A stretch of DNA of 64,000 nt from Strongylocentrotus droebachiensis (Eukaryota; Echinodermata; Echinoidea; Camarodonta; Strongylocentrotidae). The notes under the pieces are model-generated. The model made no database searches. It was not told the origin of the DNA and saw nothing but the letters and a program-made list of their open reading frames with translations. This document shows, in pieces, positions 23,601 through 36,679 of this stretch (within the stretch, counting starts at the first letter, position 1; each line of letters starts with the position of its first letter). The position numbers and the translations under genes are program-made. The stretch lies in NCBI GenBank assembly GCA_035222895.1, contig JAVYIG010007188.1:41806-105805 (forward strand), in the 5' to 3' direction.

Positions 23601-23755
23601 TATTTATCGTCTGTTTAGAGCCAGAAGGGGGTCAACTCTGTGTTACTATAGGGGGTTAATGCCCATCTGGCTCATAATAGACAATATCTTCGATAATGCG
23701 AGATATAACGACCTAACTGTGTACCGTTAGTATCTTCCTGCACCTCAAAGTTGGA

Positions 23756-23779
23756 TATAGATAGATAGATAGATAGATA
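23756..23779 (+). repeat. (TAGA)n microsatellite
   Basis: Six tandem units. Confidence 0.95.
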
Positions 23780-24027
23780 ATTTATTGGTCCATATTCAAA
23801 ACATAGAAAATTGGCCTCCACTGGCAGCACATAAAACAAAATACAAAGTAGTTACAAAATAATTGATAAGTCACATAATGTACATAAATTCACACGAGAT
23901 CATGACATTAACAAAAAGCATAAGTATAAAATACATAGTAATAGGGAAAACTTAAGAAAGAAGTCGACATTTAAAGATTGAGAAGAGAGAAAAAAGTCGT
24001 AAGGAGACTGAGGAGCAAAAATAGTAA

Positions 24028-24118
24028 TAAGAGAGAGAGGAGAGAGGTGGAGAGAGACAGAGAGAAAGGGGAGAGATAGAGAGAGAGAGATAGAGATAGA
24101 GGGAGAGAGAGAGAAAGA
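24028..24118 (+). repeat. (GA)n purine tract
   Basis: GA repeat with scattered T and C interruptions. Confidence 0.9.
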
Positions 24119-24231
24119 TAGGAACGAAAGGTGGACACGGTGAAGGAGGTAAGGAGAGGATATAAATAGAGGTAGGTACGTTGACCCTCTTTCTTGGATG
24201 GGCTGAGCTTTGAAGGAGCAAAATGAAAACA

Positions 24232-24575
24232 TGCTTATGAGCGATGAATAAGGACTATACTCAAGTCAATGAGTTATGTCAGTGTTTTTTTTCTACCACA
24301 GTACCAGGTATGTTCACACTGTCATAAGAGCGATGAATAAGGACCATACTCATTGCAAGGAGGCGTGTGGAGGTTTATCTATCAGGTAAGTTCACACTGT
24401 AATAAGAGAGCTGAATAAGGACCATGCTCAGTGCAATGAGGCATGTGGAGGTTTATCAATCAGGTCTGTTCTCATTATCATAAGAGCGATGAATAAGGAC
24501 CATGCTCAATGCGAGTAGTCATTTGAGGTAAATCTGCCAGTTAAGTTTACACTGTCATAAGACCATTGAATAAGG
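24232..24575 (+). repeat. Minisatellite, about 78 bp x 4+
   Basis: AAGAGCGATGAATAAGGACC-like word at about 24240, 24328, 24406, 24484 and 24561 (spacing 88, 78, 78, 77). TTCACACTGTCATAAGAG and GTGGAGGTTTATC recur in phase. Confidence 0.9.
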
Positions 24576-26018
24576 GACAAACAAACCAAATCGAAATGAT
24601 AAATCAAATAAAAATTAGCACAAAACCAGGCGATTGATTACTAAAAACACCAGTGTATGTTTATTAGCCCCATGAAGGTCTTTAGTTGAATAATGAATTA
24701 CGTTTCATTAATCCTCAAACAAAAAACAATGTTATTATGGGTCTCGAACCCGGGACATCCCGATTCAAGGATCATTATTACAACACGTTCACATCTACCT
24801 AAGACGAAATGTAAATTCAAACAAAGTTTTGTTAGATTCAGGATCAAAGATATATTTAAAACTTGGTCATGTGATTTAAAAAACAAAAAATGTCTAGAAA
24901 ACTATTGAGAATGACTGATCAAATAGTACAGAAATAATATTGTATAATGTATTGGGAGGTTTTGCAATTATTATCACAACACATGGACTAATGCTGTCAA
25001 TATCAGACGGTAAAAACACTGCTACAATATGGAATCATCATATCGTCTGTTGGATGCAGAAGGGTGTAAAGTAAACTAATATATTTTAACATAAAGGTAA
25101 ATGTCCTTACACCTAAGAATTCGGTTCAAATTATGAAATATTTCTCGTCGTATTTGTAATATGAGGTCATTTCAAGGGCCATTCTTTTCATGTGGCATTG
25201 ATTTTATGACAGCCTTCAACAAAGGAAGGAGAAGGATGAAAAGCTCACAGTTTTCTATTTTCTTCAGCTCAACGAGATCCCCGTTAATGTTTTAAATTGA
25301 CAACGAACTGGAACTTCTGCATAACAAAACGAGAGTCTTGAATAGGTAATGTTATTACTTAAACAAAGACAGCCATGGGTTCAATTTAAACCGGTACATT
25401 TCAGTCAAGAGTTTATGATGATAGCTTTAGAATTAGGACTACTCGTACACGATTGGTCTTGAGCCAAACATTCTAAATACCCCTCTAAGATCCCCCTTCA
25501 GAATCCCGTAATGGACAACCAAAGTCCGTGATAAACCGTCTAAGCGGCGGCTATGGCTGAAGAGATTTAATACGCAGTGTGTTGATCTGCAAGAAATGAA
25601 GGCAATACGTTTTATCGAATTCACTAGGGATACACTTTATCAGTATTTAGATGGACGTGAGGGATGTCAATCTAGTTTAGGACGAAGTTACGAACGGGCA
25701 AGTAATTATCTCATGTAAATGAAAGGTAATAACAGGAAAGGTTCTATTGAATGTGGTAAACAAGGGATAAGAATTGATCTTCTTCAATTATGAGTGTGCT
25801 TAAGAGGATTTATACACAAGTCATCCATCAAATAGGGTTGAGCTTTCTTTTAGTTTGCAATGTTTCCTCCGTCCATTAAGATGACAAACCAATTGTAAAG
25901 TTCGTCATCGGAAAATGAATTGAATTTCAATTCAATTCGATTTTATCGCCGCGCAGCTAGCTAAATATGATTAAATCCCAATTCAGCAAATGATGTGGTT
26001 TTAAGGATTTGCCTTCGA

Positions 26019-26397
26019 GGGATTGGGAACCTTTGCCTCAGATTCTAAAAAAAATCCTGGATTTGGCTCATTTTGCAATCATGATAATAAACCTTTATAA
26101 CAGTCAGTAATCCCATGACGTTTACAAGCCGATCGCACGTCTGATTATCAAGAATTTCATGATTGGAATTCGAAATTTCAAAAACCATTTTCCCAACGGT
26201 TTTCATAACACTACAGTCTAGTGGCGAAATTGAGTATGGTAAAACCGGTCATTCAAAGATTTTTAAATAAGTTTTTGAGGCACTTCATGATCATTTTGAA
26301 GCGCGATTTGTGCAGGGCTTCAATATTACACTATACCACAAACACTGATCACACGTAGGGCCATGTGTATCAGATTTAACATTGTCAGGCGATGCCT
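26019..26397 (+). mobile_element. Family D MITE, full length
   Basis: Starts AGGGATTGGGAACC, ends GCGATGCCT before TTAA 26398-26401. The interior matches the D copies at 2516, 39593 and 41449. The left TTAA is not preserved next to the terminus. Confidence 0.75.
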
Positions 26398-26889
26398 TTA
26401 AAAAGACTTGATTTCAAAGACAGTAAGGGGGTTGGATCAACGAGGGCATGAGAAATGAGAGCGTGGTCAGATACGACATATACTACTGATACAGGATAAC
26501 TGAAGCAGATTGGCAGATTCTGAAGAAGCTCAGATGCAAAGAACAGATTACAAGACACGGATGCGTTACTTACAAGATGAATGAAGCTTAGCATCCTAGT
26601 CTAAGATATATTAAACGTCGTTCTCTTATATCCTTCTACTATAACAGCCTGAACCAGTTGCTACCAGTACAGTTCTTCACTAGTCAAAGAGGGAGAAGGA
26701 AAGGGAAGATGATTGCAAGAGCAGATACTATTGGCATGATGTGACATGTTCAAGGGATTGACTTGAGTCAGGATCAATTTAACAGGAGTAGTGGGATAAA
26801 TTTGCATGAGTGTGTTTAATCTATGAATACCTTATCGAGCAATTTATAACACTTCGATTTAATATTCGAATCACATGGACTCCATCACA

Positions 26890-27225
26890 ACCACCACCAC
26901 CACCATCATCAACATCATCCTCACTATCATCATCGCCATCACTATCATCATCATCATCATCATCATATTAACCTTTTTCTCTTACAATCATAACTGATGT
27001 TCCTACATATTATCGTATACTATCCTCGTGATAAACAGTACAGCATAATCGTTATCTCCATCACCACCCTCAGCGGAGCCATCCATTATACCACCATCAC
27101 TACTACATGTGTTACCATGGTTACTACCACCATCACCACCACAATCACCATCATCGTCACCACCACCATCATGAACATCATTAACACCGCTACCTGCGCC
27201 ACCAGCACCACCACACAACTACTAT
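26890..27225 (+). repeat. (CAT)n/(CAC)n/(ACC)n trinucleotide-rich region
   Basis: Dense CAT, ATC and ACC triplets in two blocks (26890-26970 and 27056-27225). Thr/Ile-rich and Gly/Asp-rich open frames on the two strands are artefacts of it. Confidence 0.9.
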
Positions 27226-27354
27226 CCATTCATCCCCATATTCCAAGAAAAAATAGTTCAAAACTAAAGATGAGCTGCTCAGATGGGTATCTGAATATCG
27301 CATCATCCACCTTTCAATCATGATCATAGATTTTCGTGGTATATCATCCTCGAG

Positions 27355-27440
27355 AAGAGAGTGAGAGAGAAAGAGGAGAGAACGTGGGTGAGGGAGAGAG
27401 AAAGAGAAAGAGAAAGAGAGGGACAAGGAGGGAGAAAGAA

Positions 27441-27471
<31 letters not shown>

Positions 27472-27480
27472 ATGTGACAC

Positions 27481-27517
<37 letters not shown>

Positions 27518-27525
27518 GAGTGGTT
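27355..27525 (+). repeat. (GA)n purine tract
   Basis: GA repeat with GGA and AAAG interruptions. Confidence 0.95.
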
Positions 27526-27734
27526 GGTGGTGAATTGATTCTCCATGATCAATCCCCTATTTGCAGGAGCCAATAAGTCTTCTACCAGTAGATTATGTCG
27601 TTGTATGCCGGGTCATGAACTCACGATGTCGTGTCTCATTCATTCATTGCAATGACGAACCTTCGTCATTGCCTTGTTTTCGTTCACATTCTGCCCCATT
27701 AATATACTTATCCTCCTCCTTATCGTCCGGAATC

Positions 27735-28010
27735 CCATTCGTTTTGCACGTAGTGTTTGTTATTCCTAGTTAGGTGCTTTCCTCATGTCCTTTTCCTTTC
27801 AAATTTCGTAGGCATCATCTCTAGCATCTCATCAAGGTCACCTACTTTTTCGATTTTCGAAATCACTCATGCATAACCGTCCAGGCGCCATTTTGTCCGT
27901 TTCTGGTCCATTTTAAGCCCTTTCTATCTTCCTTCCTATCTCCACTATCACAGATCCTACAAACTTCTAACAAATTCCTCTAGATAGTCTGAGAGATGTT
28001 CTTTCATCTG
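27735..28010 (+). repeat. Diverged direct repeat, copy 1
   Basis: Words AATCCCATTCGTTTTGCACG, TTTCAAATTTCGTAGGCAT, CATCAAGGTCAC and GATAGTC(T/C)GAGAGA occur in the same order at 29230-29450. Copy 1 carries an extra segment after CATCAAGGTCAC. Confidence 0.75.
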
Positions 28011-29228
28011 CGACATATGACTTGACCTTCAAAATGCCATCTTCATACTCGAAATTCAAATCTAAAACCGAATCCGTCAAAAATCTCTCAAGTTCTTGAA
28101 AAATGGACCCCTAAATAATCTAAAACTGCCATAACTTTCTCATATAAATTCCGTTTTGTATTTAAATCTCACACTATCTTTATCTCATAATTGCACATAG
28201 CCATGCCAAATTTCACGCTCCAATGGCTTTGCACAACATAAATAGCGCCCTCTAAAGTTCTGGGAATTGGCTTTCTCTCTGTGGCCGTATCTCCATAATG
28301 GCTTGGCAAACCCGTACCCTTTTTTGGATTTAGATACTTGAAGATATGCCCTTTCCAGCCATATACAAAATTATATACCCTATCACTGACCAAATTTGAG
28401 AAAATTGCCCTCCAAATTCGTCATTTTCAAGAAAATTGAGAAATAACTTCAACTTGCTCTAAAATGGCGATCGTTATACCTACATCTATGAAACTTTGCA
28501 GACATATGTATCCATATAGGTGACAACTGTTTACCAAGTTTGGTAAAATTCGAATATGTCAGCGCAAAGTTATCGCCAAAAATGATGAATTTACTATGGA
28601 TTACGTAATAGCGCGTTCAATGCGCGCAATACATTGCGCGCAGTTAACAATGGTGTCAAACTGACCGCAATGAAGTGCCCTTTCGGATGATACCAAGTAT
28701 TATATATGTTCACACAGAAAATTGTGAGTAAATCGCATTTGAACAAAGATCACTACACGAATTCCGCCGAGTTTCCGCCCGAACCTAACACGTTTCGGCT
28801 AAGACGTCATTTTTTCAGACTGCTTTTCGCCCCTTAAACGTCCTTTTTTTTCCTTGAAAATTTGCAGTGACATGCCGAGTTCCAATACGCAGGGCACCTC
28901 CTGGCCGGATTTTTGAAATTGGTCAAGGGGGCCATTTAAGACGTCATTTTGTCCTATACATCTATTTTACATCACGTGTTTCGATAGGATTATCATAGAA
29001 AAAAAGAGAGTGGTTTACAATAACAACCATGAAATTCTCTTTCTAATGATACCAAATACGGCCCATAAAGAGACGTAAAGAGAGAGAGAAAAAACAATTT
29101 AACTCCGGCCATAATACAGATCCTGCACGTTTTCCGCCCATTCATTACACGCATTGTCTATGGGGCATATCGGGTTCACGCTTTTGGCCCCCACAACGAA
29201 CTTGATTGAAATGTCAAACATGCACCAA

Positions 29229-29450
29229 ATCCCATTGGTTTGTGCACGCAGTGCTTGCGAGCCCTTTCTAGGTTCTTTCCCCTATCCCAATTTCTTTCAA
29301 ACTTCGTAGGCATAATCACTACCATCCCATCAAGGTCACTGTTGAGGCCTTTCTTTCGCCCTATCTATCTCCAATATCACAGAAGCTACAGACTTCGTGC
29401 AAATTGCTCTGGATAGTCCGAGAGAAGCTCTTTCGTTTGACACGTAGAAA
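29229..29450 (+). repeat. Diverged direct repeat, copy 2
   Basis: Matches copy 1 at about 1.48 kb distance. The intervening 28010-29228 contains no recognised protein or terminal repeats, so these could be remnants of a tandem repeat unit or of long terminal repeats. Confidence 0.7.
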
Positions 29451-30266
29451 CACGGCGTCATTGCACGCACATCGTTCTGACACGATTGCATTTCTAGTTT
29501 AGCTCTTCGACACTGGATGGATAAAACACTTTTAGGTTTGTAGGCTGGGAAGTCATGATACACATTCCAACTTAATTTTCCAAGTCGATCAATTTGTTCC
29601 CTACATTTAACCCTTCGATTGCTTCCTTCGCGTCTCTCTGCACGGTCGCCCGTTTGCCTCACGTGCAATTTCGCACAAAACAGTACGCGCCGATTGACGG
29701 AAGGATTGCTTTGAGTGACACAATCAATGCCTTTGCAAAATCACCAATTTCTGGTCTTTAAATTAACTCCATGACAACTCTTTACACTGGCATTGTTTAA
29801 TCTTTCACCACAAACCGTTAACAAATCTTGAAAGCCTTTTTTGCCTTCTATCCCATCATGAATATTATGTGGCACAGGAAGATTATTTATGTGGCATATA
29901 AAGAGTTCATTATTTGTACCGCAAAGTGAAGTTTTATGTCTCATGTTTAATTTCCTCCCCTCTTTCTGTCCGATCTCCATCTCCATAGTCCTTCAAACGC
30001 AGACAGCGAGTAATGTCATAAAGCTATAAACACGTATCGAGATCTCGCATTTCGACCTTTCTAATGGATTATAAAACATTATACTGTTTACAAATCCTCA
30101 TGAGAGATCTTTAACTCACAAAGAGCACATAATACTGAATTAATTTCGAGATATAATATTACAAAATTGATGTATTTACATTATCATGATCAATAAAAAG
30201 CAGCTGAGACATTAGTATGGTTTCATATGTTTGTCTGCTTCCTACGATGAATGCTAAAAAGTTTAA

Positions 30267-30453
30267 ATCCCCACTGTTCTACTTGTAGCTACTTTCTCCC
30301 TCTATATAGAGTAACTTCCCAAATCGGTGCCTGATGGTCCCCCATGATCCTCTTTTTCTTATGTTAGTTGAGAGCTGAGTTAATGAGATAGCCACCTGTC
30401 AGTGACCTTGCTGTGTGGTCTCATCCCTTCTGACCCAGTAGTATTGACGGTAT
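30267..30453 (-). mobile_element. Family C MITE (TTAA-flanked)
   Basis: 187 bp between TTAA 30263-30266 and 30454-30457. Reverse orientation relative to the copy at 4325. Confidence 0.8.
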
Positions 30454-30665
30454 TTAAAATAAGAATCTTTCTAAGTCACTTCAGGGTTTGCGTGGCAAAG
30501 TCGATATTTATCTTGTCTTACAAATCATAAATGTTTCGACGAGTATGAAGTTGGAAGGGAAAACAAACTGTAAGTACCTAGCTATGTTCATGCATTGGAA
30601 TACTAATCATCCGATGTTAGGCTATCAATAGAATCACATGGAAAGAGATAAGACATCAACACATA

Positions 30666-30944
30666 GAGGTGTTGTGGTCTAGGTGATCTTGAGTCGCCGG
30701 ACTGAGAATCCCCGCTAAAGCATTATCGTCCTCTGGGAAGACATTAATCTAAATTTGCCACACTCGACCCAGGTGAGGTAAATGGGTGCCAGGCAGGTAT
30801 TGATTCATTGAAAATGCTATAGAGCACCATTATGGCAGGTATGCTAAAGCCGGGGTAATAATTGTGGAGCACAAGGAGTCTAAAATTTGACAGGCATGAG
30901 CGCTATACAGAAACCAACTTTTATTATTACTGTTATGTTATTAC
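30666..30944 (+). mobile_element. SINE-1 copy
   Basis: Damaged head GTTGTGGTCTAGGTGATC with the B box lost, body CCTCTGGGAAGACATTAATC and CACTCGACCCAGGTGAGG, then TAAAGCCGGGGTAATAA and an ATT-rich tail. Confidence 0.85.
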
Positions 30945-30949
30945 ATGAC

Positions 30950-33900
30950 GTTATAACATATGTACGACAATTCCAGTAATGATTAATTTTGGAGATTATA
31001 AGCAACACTGCAACCGTCTCAAAAAGTTGACTCAATATAATCTTCCCTTTTTACTTATTGACATTCTCCAGTGCAACATATATTAGAAAGACTGTACCAC
31101 ATAATGTATTGTTCAAAGCTTCTACATCCTATTGGCATCTGCTTCTAACTTTAAATCTGAGCACACTTCATTCAATTAAAATGATTTAACCCAGTTTTTG
31201 TTCTTAATACAGGTAGTGCCTCGACGCAGGAAGCGGAAAAACCCCACCATAGCCCAAAGGATCGGCCATGCCCCTCCCACCACATTTTTCTTTTAACAAG
31301 ATTGAGTGAAAATCAAATTAGGGTAAATCGCAGTTACAGCCATCGTAAGCCACGGATAAACAATCGTACGTCAACGTTCATATCATATGTTGTTCTTCTG
31401 TCTGTTTATAATGCAGATGTTTTAAGGGGATTTCATCTTTGGCACAAGTGCGCCTTGAGCATTTGATTTCAAGTTGATTTTGCGCCTTGCAAATCTCTTA
31501 TATTATCACCATCATTATATCAATCACTATTACATAAAGTACTTTCTGAAAATGAAACTTTGTATTCGATGCAATTTGACTGGTAGTTACCGTTTGTTTC
31601 GTTTTTATTTGTCAATGAAACATGTCAATATAATAATGTTTATAAAAAGGAATTTCGAATTGTGAATGATTTCTTTTGACGAAATCAAAAAACTTGAAGG
31701 ATTACATTTTTTATTCACAGAAGTACTTAATACTGCCAATACAGGGGAACATGAACACAAACTGAGAACTAAATACGATATGATCGATAATATAATAATG
31801 GCTCTTTTTTCCTTCCAATTTTAACTCCTTATCAAAAAGAATTACGGAAGACAATAAGATTAATGTTTGGCTTGGAATGAAACATTTAAGAACTACGACA
31901 TGAAAACTACCGGTATTAACTGTAACGATGATGGATGGAAAACGTCCAATTATATGAAAGTTAGATAAACAATCCTGTTATATGTCAATCACAACACGGT
32001 TTGACTAGAGAGAAGTACATTGACAGAACTATTTGATATCAAGCGATTTATGGTCGCTCACACTGTACCGTCACCCAAATATCTTCACGTACTTTCATTA
32101 AAAATGATTCATGATGTGTCAAACGTCGGGGCTCTAGACTAGTATATATACATAACCCCATCCCTCATCATTAATATGATGACGGCACAATGGAGTATCT
32201 TTACATCGAAGGTACGGGGAAGAAACAACTAGTTCGGTATCGAGAGAGACAGCAAGCACTTGATTGAGTATTTCACTTACAATTCCTTATTTCGAATTGA
32301 TTTAGAATTTTAGCCAAATTTCAAAGGTTCACACACGCAAACGATGGTCCTACTTCTACTTCCCTCCTCATTTATTTACATCATCAACATCTTCTTTCTT
32401 TGTCTTCACGGTTCACCCTGTCTTTTTCTTCGCCTTTTCTTCTCATTTTTCTTCCCTTTTCCCCTCTTCCTTTCCTTCTTCTTGTTGTTCATTTCTCTTT
32501 CTTGTTATTTTTCTTCTTCTTTTTCTTCTTCTTCTGTCCCTTTTCTTTGTTTTTCTTTTCTATTAAATATTTCACCTATTAAACGGCCAAGCATTTATAG
32601 TCTCTCCTGAACACTGCCACCAAACAATTTCAGTTTGATTAAAGGTTAATGTCCAAACCATAAACATTTGTTCCTAGCCACAACACCCACAGCGTAGTTT
32701 TACAAACAGGAATGAGCGTGAAAATGATTAAAAGTCCATCTATTATTTTCAAAATGAATGGAGCTCCACTCGTGGTTCTGAACGACTTTCACGACCATGT
32801 CAAATGTAAAAATAGCTCCTTCAAGAAATCCTGCAGTTCCCTGGTACTCCTGAATGCCTTTAAACTTATTACTTGGAAACAAAAGACCCCCATCGACCCA
32901 TCAGGTCATTGTTCTGGTAGGTCTATTTTAATTGGTATCGTTGCCCTCCTCCTGTCAAACATTACCCCCCTTGAGAGGCTCGCTCCGCTCCCCAAGGACT
33001 GGTAACACTAGTCCTTATTAGACCCGCCTTACAATAACAACGTCACGAGCGGGCTTCAACCCCAATATCATTTTACTTTCAATCAAAAACTTTTAAAAAA
33101 AATCCAGCTCCTTCGCTGTTAATTTCGACTGGGATCAAAGGTAACGAAAATTTAAATCAAGAGGAAGGTAACAAAACACAAAAAACAACAACATATGTTC
33201 ATAAAGAAAAAAATAATCAATATAATTTTAGTACCAATATAGGCCTATATTTGGAACTTAGAAAACAAGTCAATGTTAATGACATTTCTTCATTATTTTG
33301 TAGCGTTAATCAAGTCTTTGAAATGAAATTCCGTACAGATATGCCTCGAGACATCAGGCACACTGTTGAAAGATTTTTTTGAACGTTAAAGAAAGCGTTC
33401 TTATAATTTTTGCTCCGGAGAGGCAAGGAAAAGACAAATCGAAACAGATTTTTTGTTGTATAGATCCTTTACAGGTAGGAACTCAGTACAGTCATGGACG
33501 CCTGATATATGTAATTTTTTTCATGCGATTTTGGTTAGATCTATTTTTCTTATTACGACATATTGTTTCCAAAGTAGGAAAATCATTTGTTAACATTAAA
33601 ACGATTTTTGAATTTTCCACAACAACTTAAACAAAATAAAAATATGAATCTTCATTCGATGCAACAAATAGACAAGTTTACTAACTTATTCAAAATGTAC
33701 GCATACTTTCTAATCTAAGGTTGTTCTTGACAATATCAAGGCTTGCCAGACATAGCAACAAACTAAGGTATGCGGACTGGATTCCAAGTATTTTAGTTCA
33801 CTCTACAATAAAAGGTCAATGTAATCCCTCGTCACTAAGTCCCAAGGAAAGAAACATTAATACATTTGAATGTGAGTAAACTGGTACCTTGAGCCGTGAA

Positions 33901-34140
33901 CATGTCTCATACATACATGCATAACAGCAGCTCAGAGGGACCTTTAAGGGACCTTTAAGTCCCACATGTCTACTTAAAATTCTCAAGACACATACCACAT
34001 GCGGTTGGAGGCATCATGAAGTTACGCTATGGAAACAAACACGTGTGGCACAGCATGAGAAGCTTATGAAGCGATAAAATATCGGTCACGCTCCTACGCA
34101 ATCACTGGCGTCAAAAAACCCCTGAACCTACCAACAACAA
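30950..34140. other. Intronic stretch, few recognised elements
   Basis: A T/C-rich patch at 32395-32570, a tandem GGGACCTTTAA pair near 33940 and the inverted repeat match 33721-33765 described at 6350. No gene recognised. Confidence 0.5.
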
Positions 34141-34149
34141 AGTGTCTAC

Positions 34150-34560
34150 TTCATCTTCTTCTGCTTCTTTACTTCTTCTTCTTCTTCTCCTTTTCTTCCT
34201 CTTCTTTTTTTAAATTCTTTTATTACCACTTATACTTCTTCTTCTTCTTCTTCTTCTTCATCTTCGTCTTCTTCTTCTTCTTCTTCTTCTTCTTCTTCTT
34301 CTTCTTCTTCTTCTTCTTCTACTTCTTCTTCATCTTCTTCATCATCATGTTCTTCTTCTTCTCCTTCTTCCTCTTTCTCTTCTTATTTTTATCCTTCTTC
34401 TTCTTCTTCCTCTTCTTCTTCTTCTTCTTCTACTTCTTCTTCTTCTACTTCTACTTTTTTTTTCTTCTTCTTCTTTTCCTTCTTCCTTTTCCTCTTCTAC
34501 TTCCTCGTCCTCTTCTTCTCCTTCTTGTTTTTCTTCTTTTTCCTTTTATCTTGTTTCTTT
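34150..34560 (+). repeat. (TTC)n polypyrimidine tract, about 400 bp
   Basis: Almost pure pyrimidine on the plus strand, dominated by TTC triplets with some TCC, TTT and TAC. Such mirror-symmetric tracts can adopt triplex structure. Confidence 0.95.
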
Positions 34561-34769
34561 TTCCACTGGGTGAAATGCATACGAAATACAAAAATATATA
34601 TACACTGGCGAATAATAATTCATGTACATTTCGAACAAAAAAACCCATCAAAATTTGCTCTTGTGAAATGTTAGTATTGGTCACTGAACTTAAAAGCACT
34701 GTTCATGATATTTCAATTTCTGTTTTTTGTTCATTCTTATGCGGTTTTATCGTATAGTGGTTGTAGAAA

Positions 34770-34965
34770 TTGAAACAATTTAAACGAGTTAGATATAACA
34801 CGATCGCAGTTAGTTCTGGAAAAACAAACTTCACGTCGATTTTAATACCCTGTTGTCTGCCCCATAGAAAAGAAGTTCGGATTACAGATTACGTCATTTT
34901 TACACATTTTAATAGGTGACGCACAAGGCTATTGAAATTTATTTCTCGAAAGCATTTGCGATTGT
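34770..34965 (+). mobile_element. Family H element
   Basis: AACACGATCGCAGTTAGTTC, TTTTAATACCCTGTTGTCTG, GGTGACGCACAAGGCTATTG; lies only about 170 bp from the next copy, in the same orientation. Confidence 0.6.
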
Positions 34966-35134
34966 GTTCTTCGAAATAATGAAACCGGAGAGTTTATTAC
35001 ACTTTTCTTAGCATCATAAAATACGTCAAAGTAGAGAACAATTCTATAAATATAAACCAATATCATAAAGTCGGATATAACAAACGGTAGAGACTATTCT
35101 CTTCATCAACAACTCCACATCTTCTTTAGATGTA

Positions 35135-35320
35135 TCATCTTAAAGACGATCACAACTATTTTCGAAAAATTAACTTAAAGGGCAATTTCAATACCATATT
35201 GTATGCCTCATAGAAATCATGTTCGGATAACAGAATACGTCATTGTCATGACCACACATTTCCATATGTGATAGGCTAATTAAAATGCCTTAGGGTGATT
35301 TTTCGAAAATACTTGTGTTT
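35135..35320 (+). mobile_element. Family H element
   Basis: GACGATCACAACTATTTTCG, TCAATACCATATTGTATGCC, AAATCATGTTCGGATAACAG, CACATTTCCATATGTGATAG; best match to the copy at 4530. Confidence 0.6.
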
Positions 35321-35516
35321 TTAATTAATGTACAAGTACTTTTTGTTATCAATTAATGTAATTCAAAGCACATATTGTTCTCCTGTCCTAATAATACATT
35401 ATGTGTCATCTTTAATTTGCGTGCCTTGGGGCTCTCTGGGAGCAGGCGTGCAGACGTGCGTGTGTTCGAATGCATGTTGGAAAGAGGATTGTGTCTGGGC
35501 TACGGCCTACATTATT

Positions 35517-36333
35517 AGGGACTTTTAGATTGAGTAGACGAGAACACGACGTACGCCGACTGATCATGCGTGTCAACGTACTCAACTGCCCATGTTGACT
35601 ACAATTATAAATCTTTTAGATTGCACTCGACGATATACATGCATGCAGGAAGTAACACTATGAATTACATGACAGACAAAGAAAGAGGACAAAATATACA
35701 GTTCCTCATTCTACCCTCAACAATAGGTCATTTTCTTAATGTAACCAAATTTAATGCATAGGTCTTTGTGAAGTGCCTCAATACAAATTATTCCATTCAC
35801 CTGATATGTATAGTAGTATTTCAATAGTCAGAATGCAACTGCATATTATATTAAGTGTTGCTAGGTAGGTCAAGCCATAATGTTTGTCCAACGTGGCAAC
35901 AACTAATGTATGCAGTTAGGATTCTGTCTATTGAAATACTATTATTCTTATCAGGTGAATGAAATAGTTTGTATTGAGGCACTTCACAAAGACCTATGCA
36001 TTAAATTTGGTTACATTACGAAAATGGCCTATTGCTGTGGTAGAACATCCCTTTACTGATATTATTTAAAAATGTGTATAACAGGTGAATATGCATGTGA
36101 CACTTGTTCTACACATTTTTACATAATAGCAGGGAAGGGATGTTCCTTTGTCTACCTGAGGAACTGTATATTTTATGCGCACGCGGCATATATTAGTACC
36201 GTACTAGATTTAGGAAAATCAAGGTTGACGCATTCCCGATCGCCGACTGAGACGACGTGACGCATGCGCAGTGCCTTAAAATGACGCCACACGTTGCAGT
36301 CAAAGCTGTAAACGTGCAAATCTAAAAGCCCCT
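35517..36333 (+). mobile_element. Family K element (TA-flanked) with nested insertion
   Basis: Ends AGGGACTTTTAGATT and AATCTAAAAGCCCCT, each bordered by TA, as for Tc1/mariner-type elements. The interior has a GTGTA(T/G)AACAGGTG hairpin (36072-36115). After removing 35722-36042 the rest (about 496 bp) aligns, reverse-complemented, with the copy at 52548. Confidence 0.85.
35722..36042. mobile_element. Palindromic element nested in family K
   Basis: About 100-bp arms: AATAGGTCATTTTCTTAATG.. at the left pairs with ..CATTACGAAAATGGCCTATT at the right, continuing through TTTGTGAAGTGCCTCAATAC. The K copy near 52800 has CCTCAACAAAGAACATCCC at the corresponding place, which gives the empty site. 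Confidence 0.85.
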
Positions 36334-36679
36334 ATTATATACACTACTGTAACATGATTGTTCATGTCTACTGCCTCGCTCGGGTGACCTCGTTCAATGA
36401 CCTCGTTTAATGACCTCAATATTTCAAAGTGACTATTGTCTCATTTCTTTGGTAACAAATTAATTTGCTTGCTGTATTTGCTATTTTTGCTATTTTTGCT
36501 TGTTTCACGTTATATAATCATCTTATGTTAAGGCTTCTTGCCCACCTATTATTACTGTTACGTCCTCTACCATTACAACTACTTCAACCAAATGTTAGTT
36601 TTATTTATGGGAACCTATAATCTACAAGCTAAGCTTTTTAAATAGGTTCCTCAAGTTCTCTCTCAATGGACTTTATTAA

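Noticed and set aside
24738-24800. Minus-strand tRNA-like segment with GGGTTCGAGACC
   Set aside because: Only a B-box-like word is convincing; no A box or cloverleaf could be drawn.
26997-27323. Thr/Ile-rich frame and opposing Gly/Asp-rich frame
   Set aside because: CAT/ACC trinucleotide repeat translated on the two strands.
29336-29668. 110-codon minus-strand frame, Arg-rich
   Set aside because: Overlaps the diverged direct repeat; no known motif.
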